NCBI RefSeq assembly: GCF_001682855.1
Contig: NZ_MAQW01000012.1
Location: 434,001-498,000 of the forward strand
DNA from: Bacillus sp. FJAT-27264
GTDB lineage: Bacteria > Bacillota > Bacilli > Paenibacillales > Paenibacillaceae
Length of the DNA: 64,000 bases
Direction of reading: 5' to 3'
Positions 1 through 9,512 of the stretch are shown here, piece by piece. The notes below the pieces were generated by a model that did no database searches, was not told where the DNA came from, and saw nothing but the letters and a program-made list of their open reading frames with translations. Within the stretch, counting starts at the first letter, position 1. Every line of letters begins with the position of its first letter. Both the position numbers and the translations under genes were made by a program.

Positions 1-48
1 TTCATGTCGATAAATTTAGAATACACATGGAAAAGTATGGAGGATAAT

Positions 49-426
49 ATGAATACTAATCGTAGAACCGAACCTTTTCGATATACCCTTAAAGAACCTT
101 TTACATTTGATCTTCATATCCTTACTATTAACGGGCTCCCGGTTCCTTCCAAGCCTGTTAGAGCTATACTATTTGACATCAGCCGTTCGGGTTGCCACCT
201 ATCACTTCCCATTAATGTAAATCTGGAAAACAATCTAGTGCGCGTTGGCATGGAGATAGAGCTTACAGCAGAACCTACGTACATAGAAGGTACAATGAAG
301 TGGAATAAAGAACAGGACGGCAGTTTCCATTACGGCATCCAATTGGACATTCCTGAATCTGACCGTGATCTTCTCCCAGGGGTACTTCGTAAGCTGGCTG
401 GCGAAGGCAAAATATTGGTCCGCTGA
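49..426 (+). CDS. PilZ-domain protein
   Basis: A 125-residue protein consisting of essentially one PilZ domain. The second PilZ motif is visible as DISRSG (D-x-S-x-x-G), followed by the expected alternating beta strands; the first arginine-rich motif is weak (RRTEPFRYTLKEP), so cyclic-di-GMP binding is likely by family but not certain. I chose the ATG at 49 because GGAGG lies at 39-43, five bases upstream; the ATG at position 4 would add 15 residues without a visible ribosome binding site. It stands alone on the plus strand, convergent with the hydrolase that follows. Known PilZ proteins link cyclic-di-GMP to motility, biofilm or polysaccharide functions; which one applies here cannot be told. 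Confidence 0.8.
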   Translation: MNTNRRTEPFRYTLKEPFTFDLHILTINGLPVPSKPVRAILFDISRSGCHLSLPINVNLENNLVRVGMEIELTAEPTYIEGTMKWNKEQDGSFHYGIQLDIPESDRDLLPGVLRKLAGEGKILVR

Positions 427-559
427 CCTATTAATTTACATAAAGGAATTTGCTATAGCGATCTACTAGGGTATGCCTAGAGTTAGTAGCGGAGATGTGG
501 AAATATTGCATCCATCTCGGCTTATTGGATTGTCATTTGATTTGAAATATAGATCATAA

Positions 560-1435
560 CTAACGTCCCAAAAAATCCAGCATATATGTGTTCACGATTT
601 CCGGTTTTTCTAATGGAAGCCCGTGCCCAGCCCGGGGAATGACGGTGGCTTCAATGTTATGTATTACCCTTCTGGCTCGTTCCATTGCTTGCTCCACATC
701 ATACTGAATATCCTGATCCCCGATGAGCAGTAATGTAGGGGCAGTAATCTGCTGTAACTCATTATCTTTTATGTATGAGACGAAGAGCTTCGTTCGCGGA
801 AGCGCGTTTTGCATGGCGATGGTGAACTGGTCTTTAAGCGTCTGATTGATGACGTTTCCTTTACCTGTCATATAATCCATCAGATTTTGAATCCTTTGGG
901 TCGTGGGCATCATTCCCGCAAGCAAACAGCGGGTGAAAAAACCTTTGTTCTGTGGCTGTATGCCTGCACCAGGGCTCAAAATGATAACCTTGCGAATACG
1001 TGCTGATAAACGAGTAGCAAGAACCATAGTAATGAATCCACCATAAGAATGCCCACAGACATGTACCTTATCGATGTCAAGTCCATCCAGTATCTCAGTA
1101 AACCAAGTCACACAGTCCGTTTTATTTTTAATCGGCCGGATTGAACCACTCTTATTTATATCACCTGGGAAATCAATGGCATATACTCGATAACGACTAC
1201 TAAGAGCATCAATATTTTCTAACCACATTGTTGAACTGAATCCGAAACCATGTAGTAAAACCAATGGCTCAGCATATTCTGGTCCGGCAACAAGGACATG
1301 TACGAGGCCAAAAGAGGTAGTTACATATGCAGACTGAACGGGTACCTTCCATAAGTGAAGTGTATCTTGATAAGCCTTCATGACAAGATCCGGATTTCCT
1401 TTCTTTCGATAAATCGAAATCATTTCCCCATTCAT
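560..1435 (-). CDS. alpha/beta-fold hydrolase
   Basis: A 291-residue cytoplasmic alpha/beta hydrolase with no signal peptide. The oxyanion region reads LLHGFG (about 60-65), the nucleophile elbow is GHSYGG with Ser130, the acid is in IGDQD (about 238-242) and the catalytic histidine is in AGHGLPLE (His271), so the triad is complete. GAGAGG sits eight bases before the ATG. The gene lies 30 bases downstream of a TetR-family gene on the same strand and is probably co-transcribed with it, so it is the likely target of that repressor. Its substrate is unknown; esterase, lactonase or C-C hydrolase activity would all fit the fold. Confidence 0.85.
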   Translation of the reverse strand: MNGEMISIYRKKGNPDLVMKAYQDTLHLWKVPVQSAYVTTSFGLVHVLVAGPEYAEPLVLLHGFGFSSTMWLENIDALSSRYRVYAIDFPGDINKSGSIRPIKNKTDCVTWFTEILDGLDIDKVHVCGHSYGGFITMVLATRLSARIRKVIILSPGAGIQPQNKGFFTRCLLAGMMPTTQRIQNLMDYMTGKGNVINQTLKDQFTIAMQNALPRTKLFVSYIKDNELQQITAPTLLLIGDQDIQYDVEQAMERARRVIHNIEATVIPRAGHGLPLEKPEIVNTYMLDFLGR

Positions 1436-1465
1436 TAGGTGATCCTCTCCTCTATCGATTACTAC

Positions 1466-2128
1466 TCATGATTGAACACGAACCATACTTGTAAAAAAAC
1501 GAATATGTGCTATCATCGTTTGCTCAATTTCTGTTGTCTCCTCTCCATCCAGCCTTCTCAATACATATAAGGAGGACATTTGGAGCAATGAATATTGATA
1601 ATTAACTGAAAGTATTCTGGGATCATGCGGTTGAATTTGTCCTAACGCAATATACTTTTCAAAAACGATCGCCATATAATTAGACATGCCTGCAACTATA
1701 TCGTTTAAGTAAATAGCTCTAGCTTCCTGATTCCTAACCTGTTCCAAATAGATAATTCGCCAGATCTTCTCCATCTTTGGATTTTGAATATGCTCCATGA
1801 AGTTTTGAAAACCTCGCATCAAAAACATTTCTACATCCATAGCCGACACGATGGCATCAAGACCTTCTAATGGTGGAATTATTTTAGATATATCCATTCG
1901 AAAATTATAGTAAATCGTTTCCAGTATCACTGCTTTGCTTTGAAAATGATTGTACAAAGAACTCTCCTTAATACCCACCTCCCTCGTGATATCCCGAATC
2001 GAGACACCGTTAAATCCACTTTTAGAGAAAAGATCAATAGCAACATGAAGTATGAGATTCTTGTTGTTATTCTGGATCAGGTTTCCATTTAAATCTAAAA
2101 ATGATCCGGTCTCATGTTTGATTTCCAT
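1466..2128 (-). CDS. TetR/AcrR-family repressor
   Basis: A 220-residue TetR-type regulator. The N-terminal helix-turn-helix is recognisable (VSIRDITREVGIKESSLYNHF, broken here as VSIRDITREVG plus IKESSLYNHF, about residues 42-62); the rest is the helical ligand-binding and dimerisation domain, which is family-specific and not identifiable. The reading frame is open back to an ATG at 2176, but the ATG at 2128 has AAGGAG ten bases upstream, while the longer start has none and would begin inside the promoter. Two operator-like inverted repeats lie just upstream, so it very likely represses itself and the downstream hydrolase. The inducer is unknown. Confidence 0.88.
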   Translation of the reverse strand: MEIKHETGSFLDLNGNLIQNNNKNLILHVAIDLFSKSGFNGVSIRDITREVGIKESSLYNHFQSKAVILETIYYNFRMDISKIIPPLEGLDAIVSAMDVEMFLMRGFQNFMEHIQNPKMEKIWRIIYLEQVRNQEARAIYLNDIVAGMSNYMAIVFEKYIALGQIQPHDPRILSVNYQYSLLQMSSLYVLRRLDGEETTEIEQTMIAHIRFFTSMVRVQS

Positions 2129-2150
2129 ATCAGAGTGGCTCCTTTTTGAC

Positions 2151-2170
2151 AAACTAACGAATGTTCGTTT
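2151..2170. promoter_or_regulatory. probable TetR operator, downstream copy
   Basis: An imperfect inverted repeat AAACTAAC-GAAT-GTTCGTTT with one mismatch between the eight-base arms. Its centre is 28 bases from that of a second, closely related repeat at 2180-2197. It lies between the promoter and the chosen start codon of the TetR gene. Confidence 0.65.
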
Positions 2171-2174
2171 CATC

Positions 2175-2203
2175 ATTATAACTAACGAATGTTAGTTAGT
2201 AAA
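2175..2203 (-). promoter_or_regulatory. promoter of the TetR-hydrolase operon with operator in the spacer
   Basis: On the minus strand a -35 TTTACT (2198-2203) and a -10 TATAAT (2175-2180) are separated by exactly 17 bases. The spacer is filled by the inverted repeat at 2180-2197 (AACTAAC-GAAT-GTTAGTT, perfect seven-base arms). Repressor bound there would block RNA polymerase, a classic autoregulation layout. Confidence 0.75.
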
Positions 2204-2273
2204 GACCTCTTTAGTATATAACTCCTATTATTAACTATAAAAACCAATAGTTGCTCTGCGATACCCGCATATG

Positions 2274-3296
2274 CTATTCATCCTCCATTAAAATCCCCTG
2301 AAGCCCAGCAGTATCTACCGCCAACTTCGGTACCTCTACTGCCAACCCCTTCACATGTTCGCGTAGGACGTCAGCCTCATCCGTTCCTTCCAGATAGCGG
2401 GTAAGAAAATGGAGGAATACATCCATTTTTCTCAGCAATATCAGTATTGGAATGGCCTCGATTTCATCACTAGAGAGACGAACCTGGCGACTATATCCCC
2501 GCCAAAAATCCCGGAGCACAACATCTTTCTCCGCATTGCCGAGCAATCCAGATAGGATAACTGCCGCTTCCATTGCACGCACGTCGTATGTACAAAATTC
2601 AAAATCAAGCAGCGCAGCCACTTGCCGGTGATCGGTTGTCGTCACTAGCAAATTGGAAGCATTCAAATCCCCATGTACTAACTGATGTGGCAGCCTCTTT
2701 AATTCCCATAGCGAATCCTCTATCTTTTCAACGCTCTCACAGAGAATCTTCAATTCCTGGGCGAGGTCTATGAAGCGTTCTGGCGGGTTCAAGTATAATT
2801 CCCTGATCGTTTCTCTGGTGCATAGCGGATAGGACTGTCCCAACTCATAATACGGAAGATATGCCGCAGGAAGTTCCGGATTAACATCAGCTAGCAAAAC
2901 AGACAACGTTCCTGCCGCTTCACCAAACGATTCATAAAAGTCAGCATCCCCCTCTGAGGGTGAAGCTCCTTCGATATATTTGAATAAACAGGCAAATTTC
3001 CCGTTACCCTCCTCTAGCTGAATCAAGGTTTCTCCTGCTGAGGTAAGGATCGGTAAAGGCACTTGAAAAGGCAAACTCATGGTTCCCAGCTTTTGCAGCA
3101 CGTCATGTTCAAAATCGATTTTATGTCTGTCCCTGTGCGTATTATAAATGCGCAGCACTGCGCGCCGTCCTTCCTTTTCCACTATATAGGTTGTATTGTT
3201 CCAGCCCCCGGGCTGCTTCCGCAGTTCCCCATTCCACTCCGGCCATACCTTACTGACTATACTATTAATAGACTTATGCCCCTCTCTCTTTAACAT
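2274..3296 (-). CDS. aminoglycoside phosphotransferase-family kinase
   Basis: A 340-residue protein of the APH/choline-kinase-like fold. The catalytic loop reads LVHGDLNASNLL (HGD at about 208-210) and the metal-binding aspartate is in ALLDFEF (Asp231). An N-terminal small-molecule-kinase lobe precedes these. Such proteins include antibiotic kinases, homoserine kinase-like enzymes and spore-coat CotS relatives; nothing here separates these roles, so a resistance function should not be assumed. The ATG at 3296 lacks a strong ribosome binding site. The gene is divergent from the two-component regulator gene at 3429. Confidence 0.8.
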   Translation of the reverse strand: MLKREGHKSINSIVSKVWPEWNGELRKQPGGWNNTTYIVEKEGRRAVLRIYNTHRDRHKIDFEHDVLQKLGTMSLPFQVPLPILTSAGETLIQLEEGNGKFACLFKYIEGASPSEGDADFYESFGEAAGTLSVLLADVNPELPAAYLPYYELGQSYPLCTRETIRELYLNPPERFIDLAQELKILCESVEKIEDSLWELKRLPHQLVHGDLNASNLLVTTTDHRQVAALLDFEFCTYDVRAMEAAVILSGLLGNAEKDVVLRDFWRGYSRQVRLSSDEIEAIPILILLRKMDVFLHFLTRYLEGTDEADVLREHVKGLAVEVPKLAVDTAGLQGILMEDE

Positions 3297-3428
3297 ACTT
3301 TTCTATTCTAATAGGTAACATCGCCTGATGAAACTACCAACTTTCTGGACAATCCTTCCTCTAGTTGTATATAGTGTATAACGGGAAGAAGCACTTCGTC
3401 AGTAAGGGATCAGGAGGCGAAATACGGA

Positions 3429-4088
3429 ATGGCAAATATATTGGTAGTAGAAGATGAACAAGCAATCAGTGATTTAATTACAATGAATCTGAAGCTGGTT
3501 GGACATACATATAGCAAGGCCTACCGTGGACCGGAGGTTTTTGAAATTCTGGAGCTTGAGAAAATTGATTTGATTCTGCTGGATGTTATGCTTCCAGAGT
3601 TAGATGGTTTTGAAGTTATGCAACGGATTGCACCTTTGCAAATTCCAGTGATTTTGATCACCGCCAAAAATTCTTTAGCTGACCGCATCAAAGGCTTCGA
3701 ACTGGGCGCGGATGATTATATCATCAAACCATTTGAAATCCTTGAATTGCTGGCAAGAATCAATGTAGTACTGCGTAGAGGGGAAAAAGGCACCTCCAGT
3801 TTCATTTGTGATGACGTCGAGGTGCGTTACCTGGAACGGCAGGTTTTGGTAGAGCAGACGCCGGTTGATTTGACTGTCAGGGAATTCGAACTGCTTGAGG
3901 TGTTAATCCGTAATCGGAATATTGCATTATCGAGGGAAAAATTACTGGAATTGGCCTGGGGCTATGATTTTGAGGGCGACACCCGCACTGTGGATGTCCA
4001 CATCCGGCAGCTACGCAAAAAATTGGGCTGGGAAGAACGGATCAAAACCATTTTCAAACTAGGCTACCGCCTGGAAGTTCAGAGTTAA
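3429..4088 (+). CDS. OmpR/PhoB-family response regulator
   Basis: A 219-residue response regulator. The receiver domain (about 1-115) shows the acidic pair near residues 8-9, the phosphoacceptor Asp52 in LILLDVMLP, Thr78 and Lys100 in YIIKPFE. The C-terminal winged helix (about 125-219) carries the usual REFELLEVL and TRTVDVHIRQLRKKLG segments. AGGAGG lies 11 bases before the ATG. The stop codon is two bases from the kinase start, so the two are translationally linked. It is expected to bind DNA as a dimer after phosphorylation by the adjacent kinase. Confidence 0.93.
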   Translation: MANILVVEDEQAISDLITMNLKLVGHTYSKAYRGPEVFEILELEKIDLILLDVMLPELDGFEVMQRIAPLQIPVILITAKNSLADRIKGFELGADDYIIKPFEILELLARINVVLRRGEKGTSSFICDDVEVRYLERQVLVEQTPVDLTVREFELLEVLIRNRNIALSREKLLELAWGYDFEGDTRTVDVHIRQLRKKLGWEERIKTIFKLGYRLEVQS

Positions 4089-4090
4089 TC

Positions 4091-5494
4091 ATGAGATTCT
4101 GGCATAAAATTCTACTGTCGGTACTTCCCCTCTTCATAATCACCCTGGATGTAAGTGTAATTATGGTGATGAAAAAAAGCTGGCAGCTCAACATGGATAG
4201 TGAGACGCAGAGGGCCTCTAGTGAGCAATTGTTAATCGCCAACAATATCTATGAGAACCTTAATTCTATTCAAGCGCGGGGCAACCCGTTGACTCCCATT
4301 CTGCTGGCCAGCGTCGCTCAATCCTATGGTGATTACTACCGTAATCAGGGAATCTATTTGCAGCTCTGGGAGAACGACTTGATGATTTATCCTCCCCAAA
4401 ATGGAAACTTCGCGGAGCAAAGTTCGGGAAATGGCGGCGAGCCTGAAGCCTTAGACGCTCGGTCTATTCAGCTCTCCACCCCGCTTCCTGCCCCTTATCA
4501 GCATTTGCTGTTTGTCTATCAGCGTGATATCAGTGAGCTCTTCACCAAGCAGCAGGAGCTGAACCGCTTTTTTGTAATGATTAACTGGATCGCGGGTCCA
4601 GTTCTGCTACTACTGCTTTATCTGCTGATCCGGCAGTTAAGTAAGCCGCTGAAGCTCCTGTCAGAGACCAGCAAAACGATCGCCGAAGGCGACTATACAA
4701 GAAGGGTACAGCTGCGCAGTAGGGATGAATTTGGCGAACTGGCCCTGAACTTCAACAGGATGGCAGAGGCCGTGGAGCAGCGGGTCACCGAACTCTCGGA
4801 GATGGCTGAAGAGAAACAGCGGATGGTGGATAATTTGGCCCATGAATTGCGCACGCCGTTGACGAGCATGCAGGGATTCGCCGAGTTTCTGACCACGGCC
4901 AACATTGGACAGGAAGAGCAGCAAACTGCGGGCGGCTATATTCTTAGCGAAACCCTCCGTCTCAAGAACCTTGCCTTCAAACTGCTGGATTTGTCTGTCC
5001 TCCGGCATCAACCGCTGACACTCCGGCAGGTGGACATTCCGGAACTGTTTCAAACTGTCCAACAGACGGAACGCCCAAAATTAACGAATGCTGACATACG
5101 ACTTCATGTTCACTATAAGATCACTACTGTTTGGGGAGACGCAGATTTGCTGGGTTCTTTTTTAGTCAATCTTGTTGAAAATGCGATTCACGCCTCCAAG
5201 CAAGGTAGCGAGATTCATATGCTAGCCTATGAGCTGAATGGAGAAGCCGTGCTGGAGATCCGAGATACGGGAACGGGACTCTCGGCAGAACAGACCAAAC
5301 GTGTATTTGAACCATTCTACCGGGGAGATCAGGCGCGTTCACGCGAATATGGCGGCGCAGGCCTGGGACTGTCCTTATGCCGGCAAATTGCCGAAGCACT
5401 TCAGGCCAGGTTAACATTAGACTCTGACCTTGGCAAGGGGACATGCGTGCGTATCTTTTTACAACTTCATAACAACTGCCCTCCTACTCTATAA
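4091..5494 (+). CDS. HAMP-domain sensor histidine kinase
   Basis: A 467-residue membrane kinase. Transmembrane helices at about 7-27 and 160-181 flank an extracytoplasmic sensor of about 130 residues that I do not recognise. HAMP follows (about 182-235), then the dimerisation domain with His251 in LAHELRTPLTS, and the ATPase domain with an N box (NLVENAIHAS), DTGTGLS and GGAGLGLSL. It pairs with the preceding regulator. The next gene encodes a secreted protein, which could be a target or an accessory sensor component. Confidence 0.93.
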   Translation: MRFWHKILLSVLPLFIITLDVSVIMVMKKSWQLNMDSETQRASSEQLLIANNIYENLNSIQARGNPLTPILLASVAQSYGDYYRNQGIYLQLWENDLMIYPPQNGNFAEQSSGNGGEPEALDARSIQLSTPLPAPYQHLLFVYQRDISELFTKQQELNRFFVMINWIAGPVLLLLLYLLIRQLSKPLKLLSETSKTIAEGDYTRRVQLRSRDEFGELALNFNRMAEAVEQRVTELSEMAEEKQRMVDNLAHELRTPLTSMQGFAEFLTTANIGQEEQQTAGGYILSETLRLKNLAFKLLDLSVLRHQPLTLRQVDIPELFQTVQQTERPKLTNADIRLHVHYKITTVWGDADLLGSFLVNLVENAIHASKQGSEIHMLAYELNGEAVLEIRDTGTGLSAEQTKRVFEPFYRGDQARSREYGGAGLGLSLCRQIAEALQARLTLDSDLGKGTCVRIFLQLHNNCPPTL

Positions 5495-5551
5495 CATCTT
5501 TGGATTAAGGTTAGGAAGATTCATCATCCAATCCCAATGGAGGTTAAGTTA

Positions 5552-6640
5552 ATGAACAACAAGAAGATTCCCACTACACTCACCGTGCTTTTGTTCTCTG
5601 GGAGCGTGCTCGTAGTCAGCGCAATGATTGTCCCAGAATCTGTGAATACCACCGTTGCCAAGAGCATTCCTGTGGTGCAAGACACGGGCAAGCAGACCTT
5701 GACCAGCAGCAGGACGCCCGTATTAAAGGTAGAAGCAGAAAAAGCTAAAACTACGTTATCCGATGTGAACAAAGAACTACAGCAGTTGATGACTCAAGAA
5801 GAATTTCAGCAAATTTATGATTTTGCGGACAAGCCTGACAATGAAATTAGCGAGAGCAGGCCGATGTCCGAGGATGAGGTGAACCGGAGGCTGATATTGC
5901 AAGACCAATATTTATATGACGGTCTCCGTCCCAAAAAGCCACTCGCGCTAAAGCCCGGACAAGCGGAGTATTATTGGGACTTGGACAGGAACAAGATCTA
6001 TTATCCTGATCGACCATTGACTGACGAAGAGCTGCTACAAACCATTGACTGGTTCTACCGGGAGGCCTATGCCATGTCCAAGCGGAATATTGTAACTCTG
6101 CCGGATCCCAAAGATTGGAGTCAAACAGAAGCCGTCGCCCTCGCCGCTTCAAGTGTGCGAAAAATATTCGGTGCTGACGTCTCCAAGTTGGAAGTATTCG
6201 CTAACTTTTCAGACTTCGATAACACAAAACACAAAACATGGATGATTACATTCGCTCCTTATAAAGCCGACAGTTTAAGAGCACAGGGTAAGGAATTCTG
6301 GCAATATACCGTGCTGCTTGATTCTTCGACCCGGACGGTAGTGGACACCACTGCCGCAAATTTCACTCTGAAAAGAACTCCGATCAGCGCTGAAGCTGCC
6401 CGTGCCATCCAAAAGGACGCGACCTGGATTCACGAGGCTACAAAAATAGTAACTGACAAACAAGGTGAGACCCGAAAAATCACTATGGCTTTCCTGACAG
6501 ACACCGAAGTCAATAATAAACGTGGCATGGTAGCGGTCAAAATTTTGCTCGAAGACGGCAGCAGTTATACTGCAGAGTTGCGCTACCCGGATAAGACGCT
6601 TCGTTGCCTCCTCTATGAGGAAGCAAATGTCACCAAGTAA
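5552..6640 (+). CDS. secreted protein of unknown function
   Basis: A 362-residue protein I do not recognise. A signal-peptide-like N terminus (two lysines, then a hydrophobic run to about residue 28) indicates export. The rest is hydrophilic and rich in acidic residues, tyrosine and tryptophan; two stretches (about 180-250 and 265-350) look like repeated alpha/beta modules in the style of PepSY or cystatin-like folds, which is only an impression. The start at 5552 is preceded by GGAGG with eight bases spacing; an ATG at 5537 overlaps that site and is rejected. It follows the response regulator and kinase genes on the same strand by about 55 bases and is probably co-transcribed. Confidence 0.7.
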   Translation: MNNKKIPTTLTVLLFSGSVLVVSAMIVPESVNTTVAKSIPVVQDTGKQTLTSSRTPVLKVEAEKAKTTLSDVNKELQQLMTQEEFQQIYDFADKPDNEISESRPMSEDEVNRRLILQDQYLYDGLRPKKPLALKPGQAEYYWDLDRNKIYYPDRPLTDEELLQTIDWFYREAYAMSKRNIVTLPDPKDWSQTEAVALAASSVRKIFGADVSKLEVFANFSDFDNTKHKTWMITFAPYKADSLRAQGKEFWQYTVLLDSSTRTVVDTTAANFTLKRTPISAEAARAIQKDATWIHEATKIVTDKQGETRKITMAFLTDTEVNNKRGMVAVKILLEDGSSYTAELRYPDKTLRCLLYEEANVTK

Positions 6641-6700
6641 GTTCATTCTTGCGTTTTATCTCTTAAGAGGAGAATTCAATGGCCTCAAGGAAAGAAAAAA

Positions 6701-6744
6701 GGGGCTGTCCCAAGCAGCCATTTCATGGCTTTTGGGACAGCCCC
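6701..6744. terminator. strong bidirectional terminator
   Basis: GGGGCTGTCCCAA pairs with TTTGGGACAGCCCC around a loop that can itself pair (AGCCA/TGGCT). A purine A-run directly left of it supplies a U-tract for minus-strand transcripts, so it ends the sugar operon and probably also the plus-strand two-component operon. Confidence 0.85.
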
Positions 6745-6802
6745 TTACACTTGATCAAATTACACTGTCAACAGCACAATCAACGAATTTTGAATCTACA
6801 TA

Positions 6803-7978
6803 TTATGCTCTTTGCTTCCGGGTCATGACGTCGAAGATTACCGCCAAAGCTAATACTGCACCACGAATAATGTATTGATACGAAATGCCTACCCCGATCA
6901 GGTTCATCCCATTGGATAACGACACCATGACTATGGCACCAATGATGGAGCCAGTCACTTTACCGACACCGCCGGCTGCAGATACACCACCGACATAAGC
7001 AGCAGCAATTGCATCAAGCTCGAACAACGTACCTGCCGTTGTTGTAGCCGATTGCAGCCGTGCTGTGTACATAATACCGGATAGTGCTGACAGCATACCC
7101 ATCGATCCAAATACGATGTACGTAATCTTTTTCACACTGATACCGCTCAAATGAGCAGCTTCTGGGTTGCTACCAACTGCATAGATATGCCTTCCCAGAA
7201 CCGTCTTTGTCGTCAAGAATTGATAGATCACAACGACAAGCAACATAATGACGACCGTCCAGGAGAATCCGTTATAACCAGATATAATCCAGGTAATATA
7301 AGCAATAATAGCGGATACGAAGATAAGCTTCAGCGTAAATATACCTTTTGATACGACCTCGAAGTTGTATTTTATTTTATCTCTGCGCTTGGCGACTTCT
7401 AAATAAATGTACAACAGAATAACAGCGATTCCCAGCAGCAAAGAGAGTAACGTTAGTCCCCCAACCTTGGTAATCGAAGGGATATATCCTGTTCCGATCG
7501 CATTAAAAGCTTCATTCTTAATACTTATCGTACCTGATTTCTCCGTTACCTGTAGCAGAGCACCCCGGAAAATCAACATCCCCGCTAATGAAGCAACAAA
7601 GGATGGGATCCCGATTGAAGCAACGAGCACCCCGTTGAACATCCCAATGACGATACCCAGAATCAAAATGACGGGGACAGTTACAATAACCGGAACGCCC
7701 CACTGTGTCAGCATAATCGCACAAATCGCTCCCATGAAGCCTGCTGCGAATCCGACCGATAGGTCAATATGCCGAATCACAATAACCAAGGTCATACCTA
7801 CCGCGAGTACCGCAGTATAACCAGTAGCATCAAGCAAATTACTAAGGTTACGGGATGAGATGAACAGACCATTGGTCATGACTGAGAAGATGAGAATAAT
7901 GACCAGCAATGCAATATACATCCCATATTCTCGAATATTAACCTTCAACAATGACTTCGTTTCCTTCAAAAAATCCAT
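6803..7978 (-). CDS. sugar ABC transporter permease (MglC/GguB/XylH-type)
   Basis: A 391-residue, highly hydrophobic permease of the RbsC/MglC/XylH family with about ten membrane spans. Family hallmarks include the AAYVGGVSAAGGVG segment and the LSGISVKKI loop typical of multi-sugar permeases. AGGAGG sits nine bases before the ATG at 7978, which fixes the start; an upstream ATG at 8005 would overlap the ATPase gene. It is the last gene of the sugar operon, 13 bases after the ATPase stop, and should form the membrane channel for the ChvE-like binding protein. Confidence 0.92.
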   Translation of the reverse strand: MDFLKETKSLLKVNIREYGMYIALLVIILIFSVMTNGLFISSRNLSNLLDATGYTAVLAVGMTLVIVIRHIDLSVGFAAGFMGAICAIMLTQWGVPVIVTVPVILILGIVIGMFNGVLVASIGIPSFVASLAGMLIFRGALLQVTEKSGTISIKNEAFNAIGTGYIPSITKVGGLTLLSLLLGIAVILLYIYLEVAKRRDKIKYNFEVVSKGIFTLKLIFVSAIIAYITWIISGYNGFSWTVVIMLLVVVIYQFLTTKTVLGRHIYAVGSNPEAAHLSGISVKKITYIVFGSMGMLSALSGIMYTARLQSATTTAGTLFELDAIAAAYVGGVSAAGGVGKVTGSIIGAIVMVSLSNGMNLIGVGISYQYIIRGAVLALAVIFDVMTRKQRA

Positions 7979-7991
7979 GGTGTGTTTCCTC

Positions 7992-9512
7992 CTATTGCGT
8001 AGCAAACTTCATGATTTTTTCCTGATTCGCCTCTTCTACAGGCAGTTCACCCTTAATTCGTCCCTCAGCCATCACATAAATACGATCGCTCATGCCGAGT
8101 ACCTCGCCCAATTCGGACGAGATCATAATAATACTCATCCCTTCATCAATGAGCCGATTCATTAGGGTGTAGATTTCAAATTTCGCTCCGACATCAATCC
8201 CCCGGGTTGGTTCATCCAAAATTAACAGCTTAGGCCCAACGAACATCCATTTGCCTAGTGACACCTTTTGCTGGTTCCCCCCGCTCAGATTACCTACCAG
8301 TTGTTCAATCGTGGGGGCTTTTATATTCAGTGATGTCTTATAATGATTCCCTACGTTTACCTCTTCATTGTCATTAATAACACCTTTACTGGAGATTCCT
8401 CCGTGATTTGCAGCGGTCAAATTGCTCTTGATATCCTGAATCAGGAACAGCCCATCTCCCTTACGATCCTCCGTAACATAAGCGATTCCTTTCGCGATTG
8501 CATCACTCGTATGACGGAATACCTGCGCTTCTCCATCTACGAGCAGTTCACCGCTCAGCCTATAATGCTTCGGATTACCAAAGATGCTCAAGGCCAGCTC
8601 TGTTCGCCCCGACCCCATGAGACCCGCAATTCCTACGATCTCACCTTTTCTTACATGAAGATTAACATCAGCAGCAACATGTCTTCCCAGCTTGCTGTCA
8701 TACGCACTCCAGCCTCGAATCTCCAGGAGCTTACCTCCGAAACGCTTATGCTCCCTTTTCGGATAAATATCCTCAATCTCGCGGCCGACCATATGCTTGA
8801 TGATAACGTTCTCCGATATTTCTCCTTGAGCAGCATCTAACGTGCAAATGGTTCTCCCGTCACGCAGCACAGTGACCTTATCGGCAATCGAGATAACTTC
8901 CTTCAGCTTGTGAGAGATCATAATGCAAGTAATACCTTGCTCCTTCAGTTCCCTCAGTAAATCTAGCAGATTCTCGCTGTCATTCTCGTTGAGTGCAGCG
9001 GTTGGTTCATCAAGAATTAACAATTTAACATTTTTACTAAGTGCCTTCGCAATCTCCACAAGCTGCTGCTTCCCAACCCCCAAATCCTTAATCAGTGTCT
9101 CGGGGTTCACATTCAGCTTCACCTTGCCCAGCAAAGTCTTCGCTTGAATAATGGTCTGGTTCCAATTCACAACCGAACGTCTAGCAATTTCGTTGCCGGC
9201 AAATATATTCTCGTACACCGACAAATCCGGGAATAACGCCAGCTCTTGATAGATTATCGCGATCCCGGCCTTGACGCTGTCGCTGATTTTGGCGAAGTTT
9301 TGCACCTGGCCTTCAAAGATAATGTCACCCTTATAGGTTCCATAAGGATAGACCCCGCTAAGCACCTTCATTAGCGTCGATTTCCCGGCACCATTCTCAC
9401 CGATCAGACAATGAATCTCTCCTTTGCCGACCTTGAAATTCACATCGGTCAGTGCCTTGACCCCGGTAAACTCCTTTGAAATATTATTCATTTCTAGAAT
9501 GTAGTCGCTCAT
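7992..9512 (-). CDS. sugar ABC transporter ATP-binding protein with two ATPase domains
   Basis: A 506-residue tandem ATPase of the MglA/XylG/GguA type. The first cassette has GENGAGKST and the second a degenerate Walker A, GLMGSGRTE, as is usual in this family; signature motifs are LGVGKQQLVEIAK and LSGGNQQKVSLGK, with Walker B ending in LILDEPTRGID. AAGGAG lies about eight bases before the ATG at 9512. It energises import of a pentose or hexose through the neighbouring permease. Confidence 0.93.
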   Translation of the reverse strand: MSDYILEMNNISKEFTGVKALTDVNFKVGKGEIHCLIGENGAGKSTLMKVLSGVYPYGTYKGDIIFEGQVQNFAKISDSVKAGIAIIYQELALFPDLSVYENIFAGNEIARRSVVNWNQTIIQAKTLLGKVKLNVNPETLIKDLGVGKQQLVEIAKALSKNVKLLILDEPTAALNENDSENLLDLLRELKEQGITCIMISHKLKEVISIADKVTVLRDGRTICTLDAAQGEISENVIIKHMVGREIEDIYPKREHKRFGGKLLEIRGWSAYDSKLGRHVAADVNLHVRKGEIVGIAGLMGSGRTELALSIFGNPKHYRLSGELLVDGEAQVFRHTSDAIAKGIAYVTEDRKGDGLFLIQDIKSNLTAANHGGISSKGVINDNEEVNVGNHYKTSLNIKAPTIEQLVGNLSGGNQQKVSLGKWMFVGPKLLILDEPTRGIDVGAKFEIYTLMNRLIDEGMSIIMISSELGEVLGMSDRIYVMAEGRIKGELPVEEANQEKIMKFATQ

